A stretch of DNA of 21,595 bases, taken from positions 1 through 21,595 of IMG/VR virus record IMGVR_UViG_3300042554_000910, one strand, 5' to 3'. The translations under genes were made by a program, and so were the position numbers. A model generated the notes under the pieces. It saw only the letters and a list, made by a program, of their open reading frames with translations. It did not search any database and was not told the DNA's origin. Below, piece after piece: positions 1-9,138 of the stretch. This DNA comes from a virus. The first letter of the stretch is position 1. Each line of letters opens with the position of its first letter.

Positions 1-4
1 GGGG

Positions 5-400
5 ATGCGCCTCGTCGGTGAGGACTACCTCATCCGTGAGCTATCCGCTCTCGGCCTCAATCGCCGATCCTTCCGCCGGCTCTGCCGCCAACTGAACGTC
101 CCCCTCATCCACGCACGCAAGGACCGTGTGCTCGTAGACCTCATCGCCTTCATGCTGGCGATGCGCACCATCACCCGCCCCGGAGCACCCGACTTCTCCC
201 TGCCCGGTTCCCAACACCGTCCCGGCACCCGCAACACCCTGCCGCCACAGGAGATCATCGACAACCTCGACGACACTGTCTCCATGCTTGAGCAGGGACG
301 AAAGATGTTTGGCATAGTCAAACCCGGCACACTAAGATCTGCTGCGGGCGAAGTGGTCGCCCGCCTCAAGGACACCCAACAGCAGATCAAGAATGGCTAG
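5..400 (+). CDS. Small unknown protein, possible helix-turn-helix
   Basis: Encodes 131 residues. Only four bases precede the ATG, so the true start may lie outside the window. Residues about 6-50 (LIRELSALGLNRRSFRRLCR and the following VPLI...DRVLVDLIAFM) read like a helix-turn-helix followed by a short hairpin, as in excisionase or MerR-type DNA-binding folds; this is a pattern judgement, not a family match. The middle is Pro/Arg-rich and the C-terminal part is a charged helix. The stop overlaps the start of the next gene by 8 bases, so the two are probably translated together. A DNA-binding role near the terminase genes is possible but unproven. Confidence 0.6.
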   Translation: MRLVGEDYLIRELSALGLNRRSFRRLCRQLNVPLIHARKDRVLVDLIAFMLAMRTITRPGAPDFSLPGSQHRPGTRNTLPPQEIIDNLDDTVSMLEQGRKMFGIVKPGTLRSAAGEVVARLKDTQQQIKNG

Positions 401-3317
401 CCCACATCGCACAAGAAAAGTTGCCAGTCCAACCACCCAGGCCCGTCAGCCTGCGCCTACTACGCCACCGACTCTGTCGGATAACATGGAGGCGTTGGAG
501 GCGTTGGAAAAGGCAATGCTGACCTACGGATTCAGCCTGGTCGGCGGCAAGAAACTTAGCAGGCGCGGTCTCGTGAAGTGGCTTAACAAGGCCACAAACG
601 AGAAGCAGCTGAAGCAGGGTGGCCTCACTCTAGCCAACGAGAAGATTGCTCAAATTGCTCGCGCCATGGTGCGCGAGGGTCAGTTTGAAGACCCCGAACT
701 TGCCAAGCGTGTAGCCACTCTTGCAAGCAATCTTGAGGCAGCCAAGCCGGTTGCGGCCCTTCGTCGCAAGCTGAAGGCTGCCGAAAGCTCCCAAACCCGT
801 GGGGGGACCACCCCAGCTATTGGCACGAAGCCGGTCGAGACTGAGCAGGGTCGTCGTTATCCACCAATAAATCCCAAGACTCGAGAGCAGCTTGAGAAGG
901 AAATCTCTGAGCCGCTGCGAGCTATGACTGGCCGACAGTTTGTGGTGGTAACTCCCGATGGCAAGCAGTTCCCTATTGCACTCAAGGCAGCGGATATTGC
1001 AGAGATTCAACGCCTGGTGGTTGCCAACCCAGAGATCACTGGTTTCTTCCAGTCGCCAAAGACTCGGCCGTCTGGCGAGCAGTTTGACCCGGTTGTGAAG
1101 ACGGAGGTGTTTGATAGAAATATCCGACAGGCCGTGCTTCGCCAGCTACTTAGACGCATGAGGAGTGAGGGCCGGTATCCCAAGGACTCCAAGATCATGG
1201 AGCTCGATACGAACCGCATGGGCAATACCCTTGTGGAACGCACTCGAAGCCGAGTAACTCCAGGTACCGCAACTCCTGCCGGCCGTCAACGCGTTGGAGC
1301 AACACTTGCCGAGACGTACGAAGAGTCCATGTCAAACCGGGACGAGTACGGCCGAGTTCGACAGGGTGGACCCACCATTGGCAAAACTGCTGATCTTCGT
1401 ACCCCCAAGCGAGAGTTCTCGTACGACCTACCCAATGATGTAGACCTGGTTGTTGATGAAGGCCGAATGCTCTTCAGCTACCCTGGCTCGTCAAAGCCGG
1501 AGCCCATTGACAAGGTTGTCGCCTACTACAAGGCTGCGGCTGCCAAGAATCCTGATTTGCTTGAGTCGGCATTCAAGGTTCAGGAAGTTGAAAAGCAGAT
1601 CAAGTTCATCCAATCTGATCCCACTGCCAAGGATGTGTTGATTGATCGAGCAGGTGGCCGGAAGCCTAGCAACTACGAGCGTATTAGCGAGCAGGATGAG
1701 CAGCGAGCTCAGGATCGCCGCGCGTTCCGTACCACCCTTGAAGAAGACGTTGCCCCCAAGGATCGAGGAAGTTTTGCGCGTCGTAAGGCGGCCGAAGAGG
1801 CCGACATTATCCGTGCTGGTGCTCCTGGTCGTGGTCCCAGGCTTGCAACTAGAGCGCAGATGAACAAGCTTCGTCGTGTTGTTACCGACTACGAAAAGTT
1901 CATGCGCTCTCAGGGCGTGGACGAGGCCGAAATTCAGAAGTTCCTGAATGGTGTTCTGGGCAAGGTGGAGTCGTACAAGATTGGTGCCGAAAGCGTGCCC
2001 GGAGAAAAGGGTAAGTTCGAGCGTTACACCCGTTATGTAATTCCCAACCTCCGAGGCAAGGGTGGCAAGGCCGTATTGGCTAGTACCAGCGAAGCATCAT
2101 TGAGAGATGCCCGTATTGGTGTGGCTACCCGCAAGGACATGTCCGCGGCGATCAAAAAGATTAGGGATGCAGAGATCTCTGCTCGGCTTGAAGCTGGGGC
2201 TACACGCGACGAGCTCATCAATTTGGGTTACGACACCACCACTTATCGTGGGGGGAAGCGCCCATTCAATGCACCCACTACCAAGAGCATGATGCCGGGT
2301 GCGTTTGCGCGAAAGGGCAGCGAACAGGGAATCATTGCAGCTGCCGAAAAGGAAGCTGGAACCAAGCTTCGTACCCAGGTTGAGGATGACGTCAAGCGGA
2401 TCCTGAAGGCAAAGACCAAGTCTGGTGAAAGCTCTGCTTCACTTTACGAGAAGCTGCTTTCCTTGATGGACAAGTATCAGGAAGGCGGCATGTCTCCGTC
2501 CACTTTCATGCGGATTGCCAAGACTGTCGACCCGCAAATTGATGAACTCATCATGGAGCGTGCTCGTAGCGCTGAAGCCACCCGAATGAAGGGCGGTCGA
2601 TCAGAAGCTGCCGTTCGTTCCGAACTTGGCGACGTGGCTCCTTCGGTTCGCCGCATGACGGCAGGCCAGCTTGACTTGAATCAGGCTTTGGCTGGCAAGT
2701 CTCAGCAGGAGCGTCGAGCAACTGCCCTTGCAGTTCTGGCTGAGGTGTTCCCACAACTGGAGGGCACTGCTCCACAGGGTCTTGGTGTTGAGATCAAGGT
2801 CCCACCCAATCTCCGTGGTAGTCGATCAGCGGAACAAATCATTGCAGGTGCTGAGCGACGTGGCGCTGCAGCCACCAAGCGTGAGCAGCAGAAGACTGCC
2901 CAATCCAAGATGGCTCGCGTTGCGGCGGCGCTTCAGGAGTTGGAGAATCCCAGTAGTCCAACCATGCGCCGAGCTGCACAAACTCGTCGCCGTGAAGAGA
3001 CGGGTGCGGATTTAAAGAGTCTGTTGCGCAAATACTTTGAAAGTACTGGTGAGTCTTCAGACGTCACATACATTACTGGGAAGTCGCCGAGACTTCCCAC
3101 GGTAAAGGGTCCGCCCAAGGCCCAGCCTGTTACGTCTGGGATCTCAGCTTCTGAGCCTCGTCCCTATGCCGGCAGGGCTACACCCCTCTCTCGACCCACC
3201 GAATTGAGTGCCGAAGATATGGAAGTTCTTCGCAAGTTGGCACGTAGACTCGGTCGAAAGAAGGGACGACGAGAAGAAGGTCGTACCCTCCTTGATCGGT
3301 ATGGACTAACCCAGTAA
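393..3317 (+). CDS. Large basic protein of unknown function (974 aa)
   Basis: I do not recognise this protein. It is very rich in Lys, Arg, Ala and Glu, with many predicted charged helices and no obvious signal peptide or membrane segment. The first 30 residues are Pro/Thr/Ser-rich and disordered-looking. Residues about 45-75 contain a compact basic segment (SRRGLVKWLNKATNEKQL). It overlaps the previous gene by 8 bases and ends directly against the next ATG, so it belongs to the same operon. Third codon positions carry more A and T than in the terminase gene that follows. Size, charge and position would suit a DNA-associated virion protein carried inside the head, but that is inference; no enzyme motif is visible. 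Two TGGGGGGA octamers (800, 2249) fall in it, both as CGT GGG GGG A. Confidence 0.85.
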   Translation: MASPHRTRKVASPTTQARQPAPTTPPTLSDNMEALEALEKAMLTYGFSLVGGKKLSRRGLVKWLNKATNEKQLKQGGLTLANEKIAQIARAMVREGQFEDPELAKRVATLASNLEAAKPVAALRRKLKAAESSQTRGGTTPAIGTKPVETEQGRRYPPINPKTREQLEKEISEPLRAMTGRQFVVVTPDGKQFPIALKAADIAEIQRLVVANPEITGFFQSPKTRPSGEQFDPVVKTEVFDRNIRQAVLRQLLRRMRSEGRYPKDSKIMELDTNRMGNTLVERTRSRVTPGTATPAGRQRVGATLAETYEESMSNRDEYGRVRQGGPTIGKTADLRTPKREFSYDLPNDVDLVVDEGRMLFSYPGSSKPEPIDKVVAYYKAAAAKNPDLLESAFKVQEVEKQIKFIQSDPTAKDVLIDRAGGRKPSNYERISEQDEQRAQDRRAFRTTLEEDVAPKDRGSFARRKAAEEADIIRAGAPGRGPRLATRAQMNKLRRVVTDYEKFMRSQGVDEAEIQKFLNGVLGKVESYKIGAESVPGEKGKFERYTRYVIPNLRGKGGKAVLASTSEASLRDARIGVATRKDMSAAIKKIRDAEISARLEAGATRDELINLGYDTTTYRGGKRPFNAPTTKSMMPGAFARKGSEQGIIAAAEKEAGTKLRTQVEDDVKRILKAKTKSGESSASLYEKLLSLMDKYQEGGMSPSTFMRIAKTVDPQIDELIMERARSAEATRMKGGRSEAAVRSELGDVAPSVRRMTAGQLDLNQALAGKSQQERRATALAVLAEVFPQLEGTAPQGLGVEIKVPPNLRGSRSAEQIIAGAERRGAAATKREQQKTAQSKMARVAAALQELENPSSPTMRRAAQTRRREETGADLKSLLRKYFESTGESSDVTYITGKSPRLPTVKGPPKAQPVTSGISASEPRPYAGRATPLSRPTELSAEDMEVLRKLARRLGRKKGRREEGRTLLDRYGLTQ

Positions 3318-3896
3318 ATGCCCCCAGCACTGCCTGATCCCAAGCAGCCACAGCCCGACGCCCTCACCTCCTTCTTCGCTTCTGACAGCGTGGGGGGAGC
3401 ACTCAAGGCGTCCGGCTTTGACGTCCACGAAGAGATGGAAACCCTGATTCGTCACTTTCGTGACACGGACCCCAACGTATCTTTGCGTGCTCATGCTAGA
3501 CTGCGCCACGTACTCAGGGAGGTTGCCCAGGCATCGGGCCTGATCCAACGGCAGAGCGCCGAGGCAATCGAGACGCACGAGGGTCGCAAGGTCAAGGTTT
3601 CATTCGAGACCAGCAAGCTTGTAGCCCGCATCAACCAGGACCCAATCAATGCAATCGTCAGCCAAGACCGTCCGGAGTTCGCCAGCACCTATCTCCCAGC
3701 CGCAACCGACGCCTCCCCCCACGCCGGAGGATCCGCTGGTGGTGGCAGCAGCAGTCCAGATCCAGGCGATGGACGAGATGCAGATGGCGCGGGCGGGCGG
3801 CCAGATTCTGTACGACATCGCGATCACGGATCCGACGATCTCGGTGGCGAGTCCCGAGATCCTGGGGATGATCCTGAAGAAGACGATCTTGAATGA
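3318..3896 (+). CDS. Probable terminase small subunit, with an out-of-frame-looking tail
   Basis: Probable small terminase subunit, which would bind phage DNA and hand it to the motor. This rests on position just upstream of the large subunit and on the helical body (about residues 38-80, including SLRAHARLRHVLREVAQASG) followed by a short beta-like segment near KVKVSFETSK. The start ATG abuts the previous stop; no good ribosome binding site is seen, so coupling is likely. The first 134 residues look like a normal protein. After TCC CCC CAC at 3714 the remaining ~58 residues are Gly/Asp/Ser/Arg low complexity, which is what reading another gene in the wrong frame gives. From that point the +1 frame carries the protein-like sequence. 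Real termination may be earlier, or the ribosome may shift frame here. Confidence 0.65.
   Translation: MPPALPDPKQPQPDALTSFFASDSVGGALKASGFDVHEEMETLIRHFRDTDPNVSLRAHARLRHVLREVAQASGLIQRQSAEAIETHEGRKVKVSFETSKLVARINQDPINAIVSQDRPEFASTYLPAATDASPHAGGSAGGGSSSPDPGDGRDADGAGGRPDSVRHRDHGSDDLGGESRDPGDDPEEDDLE
3714..3721 (+). other. C6 octamer at a reading-frame switch (site 1)
   Basis: TCCCCCCA, read TCC CCC CAC by the upstream gene. Before it, frame 0 has good codon use; after it, the +1 frame does, through to 4071. A +1 slip of tRNA-Pro from CCC to CCC would join them. Runs of CCC-C are classical +1 slip sites, but use of this one is inference. A GGAGG at 3726-3730 allows independent initiation at GTG 3739 instead. 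Confidence 0.4.
3726..3730 (+). promoter_or_regulatory. Ribosome binding site for GTG 3739
   Basis: GGAGG sits 8 bases before GTG 3739, good Shine-Dalgarno spacing. It lies inside the upstream reading frame and decides the preferred start of the overlapping gene. Confidence 0.5.
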
Positions 3897-4071
3897 CTCA
3901 GGTGAGTTGTTTCCTGAGTGGCTTCCGCTTCTGCGCCTTTATGTTACGCACTCGCTTGTGGCTAAGGACCCTCGTCTTGTTGGAATGGCCCTTTGTCGTA
4001 TGGTGACCATGCAGTTGTACATGACCGGCAAGCTTGTCAATGCAAATCAAGCGAATAGCAACAGCGCCTGA
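3739..4071 (+). CDS. Small unknown protein between terminase subunits
   Basis: Encodes about 110 residues if started at GTG 3739; the open frame extends back to an ATG at 3649, but that N-terminal piece is Ser/Pro/Gln low complexity and looks like shadow reading of the upstream gene. The protein is mostly helical and fairly hydrophobic (for example SPEILGMILKKTI and PEWLPLLRLYVTHSLVA) and I do not recognise it. It overlaps the upstream frame by 158 bases and the large terminase start by about 32 bases. It could be a separate small terminase or packaging accessory protein, or the C-terminal half of a frameshifted small terminase; the sequence alone does not decide. Confidence 0.6.
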   Translation: MVAAAVQIQAMDEMQMARAGGQILYDIAITDPTISVASPEILGMILKKTILNDSGELFPEWLPLLRLYVTHSLVAKDPRLVGMALCRMVTMQLYMTGKLVNANQANSNSA

Positions 4072-5974
4072 GAACCCGCTCTATCCGCTTCCCGCGGATT
4101 ACGACACGCTCTCGCAGGAGGGCCAACGGCTGGCTAGGCTAAACGCATGCCGCCAGTGGCTCCTCCCATCCACCGACTTGAAGCAGCGGGCTATCGACTT
4201 CATCTCGTCGATGCGATTCTTCGAGGCGTGGTACCTGTGGCCGGACCCAGACGCGGACTTCAATCCCCTATTCTTCGACGACAACCCAGTCGCGACACCC
4301 AAGGGCCATATCTCTATCTACAAGGAATGGGCTACTTCCAGAAGCAGCATCGCGGTCGCACCGCGCGGGTACGCGAAGAGCAACTGCATCCGCAAGTCCA
4401 TCATCCTGCAGATGCTGACCCGCCCGGCCTTCTCCTTTATCTACGCTACGAGCTCGCACGACAACGCGCAGCAAACCAGCCAGATCATCAAGACGCAATT
4501 CACGGACAACTCGAGAATCTTCGACGACTTTTCTCCTGACTTTCCAGATGGCCGAATCGTCCCCCGCCGAGGAGAAGCTTCTTTCGGCCTTGAAATGATG
4601 TACCTGAAGAACGGCTCATGGCTCCGCGCCATCTCCGCATCATCCAAGCAGCGTGGTGGTCGACCCCGTTGCTACATCTTGGACGATCCCGAATACGACC
4701 CCAAGGCCTCCACGTCGATGGCCATCCTCCGCGACTACGTGGAGAACCTGCTGTTTAAGATCGTGATGCCCATGCTCACGCGCCCCGACACTTCGGTGCG
4801 GTGGCTGGCCACTTTCGTGTCTCGTCGTCACTACGCATGGCACGCCATGCAGACCGAGCAAACTCCTTCAGGACCCCGAGCCCGGGATCCCCGCTTTGAG
4901 TTCTGGTCCCGAATGCTTCTTGACTCGGAGTACGAAAAAGACGGAAAGCTTCACTCCTGCTGGCCCGAGATGTGGCCCCTCAGCCGTGCAGACAAACTTG
5001 CGCGACCAGATCTTGCGAACCGACTTTCCCTTGAGGAAATCAAGGAACGAATCGGCAATAGTGTCTATCTGGCGGAGTATCGCGGACGGCCCGGTGAGAG
5101 CGGCGAGAATTTCTTTCCGCCCCTCATCCGTGAAGATCACGGGTGGTGGATTGAGGATCCGGATCCGTCCTTCGACACAGACCCAGTGACCTCCAATACA
5201 AAGATCGCGTGGGGGGAGAAAACCGGTGTCAAGGTGATCCCCATCCGGGATTTCCTCCTCAACGCTTTCACCTTTATGGCTGTCGACACGTCGTATACTC
5301 ATGGTCCTGACTCGGACTATAAGGTAGCAGCCGTGATGGCCGTTACCAGTGACAACTGTCTTTTCGTCCTCGATATGTGGGCTGGCCAAGCACCCGAGGA
5401 CCAGCTGATCCGAAACGTCTTCCGGCTGGCCGACAAGTGGAAGGTCCCCACCATCCACCCCGAGGTGGTCCGCGAGTCCGTCAACCTCTACCAGCAGCTG
5501 GAAACCCTGGTCCGCCAACGGGCTACGGACATGATGGGGTCTTCACACATCCCCAAAATCATGCCTCTTCGGGTAGGCATGCTGAAGAAGGAATCGAAGA
5601 TCTCCGGTCTCCTGTTCCGCTTCGAGCACAAGCTCCTGAAGCTCCCCATGTGGAAGCGGATGGACAAGCCTTGGCGGGAACTCTTTGACCAGATCGAGCA
5701 GTTCAACCCAGAGGCCCGTGACGGCGGCCTGGCCCACGACGACCACATCGACGCGGTGGCCATGTCCTCCATGATCCTCAAGTTCCGGCTCCCCAAGCGA
5801 GGAATCGAACCCGTGGGGGGACTTTCACCCCTGGACCGCCTGAAGGCAGGTGAGCTCCAGACCATGGGAGTTCCCACCCTTGCAATGGTTGACTGGAACA
5901 AGATTCACGTCGAAGATGTATTTGACATCCTGAAGCCAGAGGAGCACTTGAACGATGGCGAAACCCGAGTCTGA
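4040..5974 (+). CDS. terL: Terminase large subunit (packaging ATPase and nuclease)
   Basis: The DNA-packaging motor and headful or cos nuclease, about 644 residues. Numbering from ATG 4040: a Walker A-like APRGYAKS at about 107-114, of the type seen in T7-like terminases; a Walker B segment ILDDPE at about 213-218 after RPRCY; and an RNase H-like nuclease domain beginning at MAVDTSYT (Asp about 416) and ending with the metal-binding HDDHIDAV (about 566-573). Both domains and their acidic residues look intact, and the length is normal. A TTG two codons upstream (4034) could be used; ATG 4040 is the simpler choice, though neither has a strong ribosome binding site, so coupling to the overlapping upstream gene is likely. 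It is followed by a small gene overlapping its last 20 bases. TGGGGGGA octamers lie at 5210 and 5814. Confidence 0.95.
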   Translation: MQIKRIATAPENPLYPLPADYDTLSQEGQRLARLNACRQWLLPSTDLKQRAIDFISSMRFFEAWYLWPDPDADFNPLFFDDNPVATPKGHISIYKEWATSRSSIAVAPRGYAKSNCIRKSIILQMLTRPAFSFIYATSSHDNAQQTSQIIKTQFTDNSRIFDDFSPDFPDGRIVPRRGEASFGLEMMYLKNGSWLRAISASSKQRGGRPRCYILDDPEYDPKASTSMAILRDYVENLLFKIVMPMLTRPDTSVRWLATFVSRRHYAWHAMQTEQTPSGPRARDPRFEFWSRMLLDSEYEKDGKLHSCWPEMWPLSRADKLARPDLANRLSLEEIKERIGNSVYLAEYRGRPGESGENFFPPLIREDHGWWIEDPDPSFDTDPVTSNTKIAWGEKTGVKVIPIRDFLLNAFTFMAVDTSYTHGPDSDYKVAAVMAVTSDNCLFVLDMWAGQAPEDQLIRNVFRLADKWKVPTIHPEVVRESVNLYQQLETLVRQRATDMMGSSHIPKIMPLRVGMLKKESKISGLLFRFEHKLLKLPMWKRMDKPWRELFDQIEQFNPEARDGGLAHDDHIDAVAMSSMILKFRLPKRGIEPVGGLSPLDRLKAGELQTMGVPTLAMVDWNKIHVEDVFDILKPEEHLNDGETRV

Positions 5975-6224
5975 TGGCAGTTACGTGACCATCCCTTACT
6001 TCCTGTACGAGGCCATGGCTCGTGCATACTACGGACGGGTATCTGGAGACTTTCCGGTAACTCGCCCTATTGCGAGTGAGTCCCCCCAGCCGAAGTTCAC
6101 TGGAGACTTTGTTCTGGATGAGGAAGAGATCCCAACTACCTGGAAACCCCAGGGACTCGCAGCTGAACTGAGAAAGAAGAAGACCCGTGCCACAGATTCC
6201 GCTAAGCCTGCCGAAGAAGCCTGA
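5955..6224 (+). CDS. Small unknown protein between terminase and portal
   Basis: Encodes 89 residues starting at ATG 5955 inside the end of the terminase gene and overlapping the portal start by 38 bases. The N-terminal half contains an aromatic helix (YFLYEAMARAYYGR); the rest is Pro/acidic and ends in a Lys/Arg then Ala/Glu tail. I do not recognise a family. Tight overlap on both sides argues that it is translated as part of the packaging operon. It carries a TCCCCCCA octamer at 6081. Confidence 0.65.
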   Translation: MAKPESDGSYVTIPYFLYEAMARAYYGRVSGDFPVTRPIASESPQPKFTGDFVLDEEEIPTTWKPQGLAAELRKKKTRATDSAKPAEEA

Positions 6225-8181
6225 AGACATCGCAAAGCTCCTTCGGATGCACACCGACCGAGAGCGACTGCGGTACAACTATCGCCGTTCCATCTGGCTG
6301 CTTGCGTGGCACTATCTCAATGGCGCTCGACGCTTTGACGTCTTCGACCCACTGACTGGCCGGCTTACGCCACAGTACATGGATAAGGAAGGCAACATGG
6401 AGTTCCAGTCGCAGGACCTCCTCTCCATGATTGACCGCACCGTGGCGCGCATCGCCTCCATGGATCTGCGGCCCAAGGTCATCCGTCAGGGCACCAGCCT
6501 GCGCATGATCCGTGAGCGTTCCAGCGCCCAGATCATTGCTGACTCGCTGGTCTCTGAGCACCAGCTGTCCCAAGTCGTCAGCGACTTTGCCCACATCTTC
6601 GTGACTCTTGGCTGCTGCGGCATTACCGGACACATCGTCGATGTGCCCACTGTCGGTCTTACCGCCGACCTGGAAGTGGTGCACCCCCGCGAACTGTTCC
6701 CATTCCCCGCCCTGCACCAGGACCACACCAAGCAGAGCGGCATGATCCGACAGCGCGTGGTTCCGTTTGACATGCTTGAGGCCAAGTTTGGCACCATCTC
6801 CAAGACCAAGAAGGACAAGATGGAGTGGTGGCGTGTGGATCATGGTGACGTCCACACCGATGTCGGACTCGACGAGCCAGGCTCCACGTTGCGCAACCCC
6901 TTCGACAACAGTGCCGTGACCACCGGCTACAACTCTGGTGGCGGCAGCTCCACTGATGTGGTTCGTATCCGCGAGCTGTGGATCAACGGACCCCGCGACA
7001 CCTGCGTCCGATACGTAGTGGCCAGCGGTGATGCCATCCTTGTGGATGAAGAGTACACCGACTCGGTGGTGTACTGCCCCATCGGCTGGGCCCGTTTTTG
7101 CGATACCGGCACCTTCTACGGCGCGGGTCTCTTTGACATGCTCTTCGGCATCTCCCGCGAGGCCGAACGCATGATGAAGAGCCTGTTCAACAACATCCGT
7201 GACATGGATCGCTACGGCGTGATGGTTCTGCCGCAGGGCTCAATGAATGAGCGCACCCTGCTCAAGGATGTGGGTCGTGGCCTGCGCGTGATGAGTTACA
7301 CGCCTGATCCGCTGAACGAAAACTTCAAGCCCTTTGTGGTCCAGCCCTACAACGCGGGAGATGCACCCGGCAAGGTGGCCCAGTTTGCTCGGACTGTGAT
7401 GCAGCAGATCGCCCCCATCCAGGACTTGATCCAGGAGAAGGGTCGAGTCGAAAGTGCCACTGGTCTGCAGTTCCTCGACGAGCAGATCACGCGGGCCATG
7501 ACGAACCCGTCTATTAGCATCCAGCGCGCTTTTGGCAACATGTATCGAGCAGTCACAGCCAAGGCAGTTGGTGAGATCGTCAAGTCTCCACGTACGATTC
7601 CGGTCAACAACATCACGTTGGATCTGGCTGGTGCCGTTCTGGATCTTGACAAGTCGGTTGTCACCTTTGACCAGAACCCGCTGCCCACGGTTGGTCACCT
7701 CACCTTCACGGTGCGACAGATCAATCCGCGCAGCGAAGTTGCCCGCAAGGAAGAGGCCATGGGTCTGCTCAGAGCCGGACTGACTGACCCGATTGGTTTG
7801 AAGTTGTTCTCCCTTCGTGAAGGACTCGACTTCGCCTTGTGGATTGACGAAGAGAAGGGCGCATACGAAACCATTGTGCAGAACATCCTTCTGCTCTTCG
7901 GAAACGGTCAGGACCCGGGCCAGGTCATGTTGGCCCCCCACATGGTTCGTCCAGATCTGCAGTTGCGGGTACTGGGTGCCTTTATGACTAGTCCAACCTT
8001 GAGCGCGGCTTCGGCTGAAGTTCAAGAGGAGTTCAAGAAGTTCAGGGACACGATGCTGCGGTTCATGGGCCAGACGCTCCCGCAGCAAGTCCCGACACCT
8101 GAGGAAGCTGCCGCCATGGGCATGCAGATTCAGCAGCAACCCCCCATGCCCATGATGCAAGGAATGATGCCAAATGGCTGA
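6187..8181 (+). CDS. Portal protein (head-tail connector)
   Basis: Forms the ring at the capsid vertex through which DNA enters and leaves. 664 residues, a normal portal length. Placement between large terminase and scaffold is diagnostic, and the sequence has portal-like features: a helical N-terminal segment (YNYRRSIWLLAWHYLNG), an early LLSMIDRTVARIASMDLRPKV segment, a stem and clip-like middle with GVMVLPQG and LRVMSYTPDP, and a Met/Gln/Pro-rich C-terminal tail. The chosen start is GTG 6187, downstream of a purine-rich AGAAAGAAGAAG; ATG 6247 is an alternative that would trim 20 residues. The end overlaps the scaffold gene by 8 bases. No TGGGGGGA octamer occurs here, although C6 runs occur at 7934 and 8140. 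Confidence 0.88.
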   Translation: MPQIPLSLPKKPEDIAKLLRMHTDRERLRYNYRRSIWLLAWHYLNGARRFDVFDPLTGRLTPQYMDKEGNMEFQSQDLLSMIDRTVARIASMDLRPKVIRQGTSLRMIRERSSAQIIADSLVSEHQLSQVVSDFAHIFVTLGCCGITGHIVDVPTVGLTADLEVVHPRELFPFPALHQDHTKQSGMIRQRVVPFDMLEAKFGTISKTKKDKMEWWRVDHGDVHTDVGLDEPGSTLRNPFDNSAVTTGYNSGGGSSTDVVRIRELWINGPRDTCVRYVVASGDAILVDEEYTDSVVYCPIGWARFCDTGTFYGAGLFDMLFGISREAERMMKSLFNNIRDMDRYGVMVLPQGSMNERTLLKDVGRGLRVMSYTPDPLNENFKPFVVQPYNAGDAPGKVAQFARTVMQQIAPIQDLIQEKGRVESATGLQFLDEQITRAMTNPSISIQRAFGNMYRAVTAKAVGEIVKSPRTIPVNNITLDLAGAVLDLDKSVVTFDQNPLPTVGHLTFTVRQINPRSEVARKEEAMGLLRAGLTDPIGLKLFSLREGLDFALWIDEEKGAYETIVQNILLLFGNGQDPGQVMLAPHMVRPDLQLRVLGAFMTSPTLSAASAEVQEEFKKFRDTMLRFMGQTLPQQVPTPEEAAAMGMQIQQQPPMPMMQGMMPNG

Positions 8182-9112
8182 TGAGATGACGCCAAACGAA
8201 GAAGTGCAGGAGACTCAGGACACGGCCGGCAATGTTGTGGATATGGACGCCAAGGTCCGAGCCGGCGGCCAGGAAATCCCGGTTTCCGAACTGCTGCAGG
8301 CCAAGGCCAACCTTGAGTACCTGAAGCAGGACTACGACAAGCTGGTCGCTTTTCGCGACGCGACTACTAAGGTCATGCGACCGGACGTGGACCCCACGGT
8401 GAAGGAGCAGGCCGCGCGCCAGCTCCTCGTTGACATGGGCTACCGCGGCGAAGAGGTGGATCAGTACGTTCAGGATTGGATGAACTCAAACCAAGGAAAC
8501 AACGATATGGTTTCGGACGAGACGGACAACAACGTGGGGGGCGATGACGACGACACGAGTGCAGAGGAGGTGGCTAATGCCATCCTCCGTGCCCAGCAGG
8601 AAGCACAGCGGGCCCAGGAAGAGCTGCAGCGCATGAAGGCTGAGCAGCTCAACAACAAGCTGACCACTCAGGTCATGATGGGGCTTGAGTTGAACCAGGG
8701 AGCCCGTACAATGCTGGGTAAGCTCGAAGAGATCAACGGAAAGGAAGCCCTTTCTGGTGCTCGAGCCGCGATCGAGAGGGACATTCGCCAGCAGACGCTG
8801 GATAACCTCCGAACTCGGCGAACGGCAGCAGGGGTTTTCGAAGAAGCGTGGATTTCCGAAGAGTCAGCCAAGGCCACTGAACAGGTCCTGGCGAAGTATC
8901 GCTCGGTAATCGGCGACCCGAACCGTCTTGGTCGGGCCCCGGAAACAGACAGCGGTGCGGGTTCAATGTTTAACCGTCCTGCCGTCCCGGCTCCGCGTTG
9001 GAAGCCCGGGCTTAGTACCGGTGATGTTGAGTCTGCCCTGGATGCGTACAACAAGGACGCTCTGAGCCGACTGGCAGCTGGTCTTGATAGCGGTAGTGAC
9101 ACTCGTGCCTGA
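8174..9112 (+). CDS. Probable capsid scaffolding protein
   Basis: 312 residues, placed between portal and major capsid gene, the standard scaffold position. Composition fits: strongly acidic, with an Asp-rich stretch around residues 115-130 (GGDDDD) followed by a long Ala/Gln/Glu coiled-coil-like helix (about residues 130-155) and a further helical region. The C-terminal part is more basic (GRAP, PRWKPG), as expected for a capsid-binding end. It would help assemble the procapsid and then leave or be degraded. The ATG overlaps the portal stop region by 8 bases; a 26-base gap separates it from the capsid gene. A G6 run with a different 3' base (TGGGGGGC) is at 8535. Confidence 0.75.
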   Translation: MADEMTPNEEVQETQDTAGNVVDMDAKVRAGGQEIPVSELLQAKANLEYLKQDYDKLVAFRDATTKVMRPDVDPTVKEQAARQLLVDMGYRGEEVDQYVQDWMNSNQGNNDMVSDETDNNVGGDDDDTSAEEVANAILRAQQEAQRAQEELQRMKAEQLNNKLTTQVMMGLELNQGARTMLGKLEEINGKEALSGARAAIERDIRQQTLDNLRTRRTAAGVFEEAWISEESAKATEQVLAKYRSVIGDPNRLGRAPETDSGAGSMFNRPAVPAPRWKPGLSTGDVESALDAYNKDALSRLAAGLDSGSDTRA

Positions 9113-9138
9113 ACACTTCTTTACAAGGAACTGAAACC

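Noticed and set aside
1450-1863. Two short + strand open frames inside the large basic gene
   Set aside because: Both are Ser/Arg/Pro/Leu-rich frames with no ribosome binding site, fully inside a longer well-supported gene.
6081-6186. C6 octamer at 6081 as a +1 frameshift into the portal gene
   Set aside because: The portal is in the +1 frame relative to the small upstream gene, but that frame has a TGA at 6169-6171, so a slip at 6081 cannot reach the portal start.
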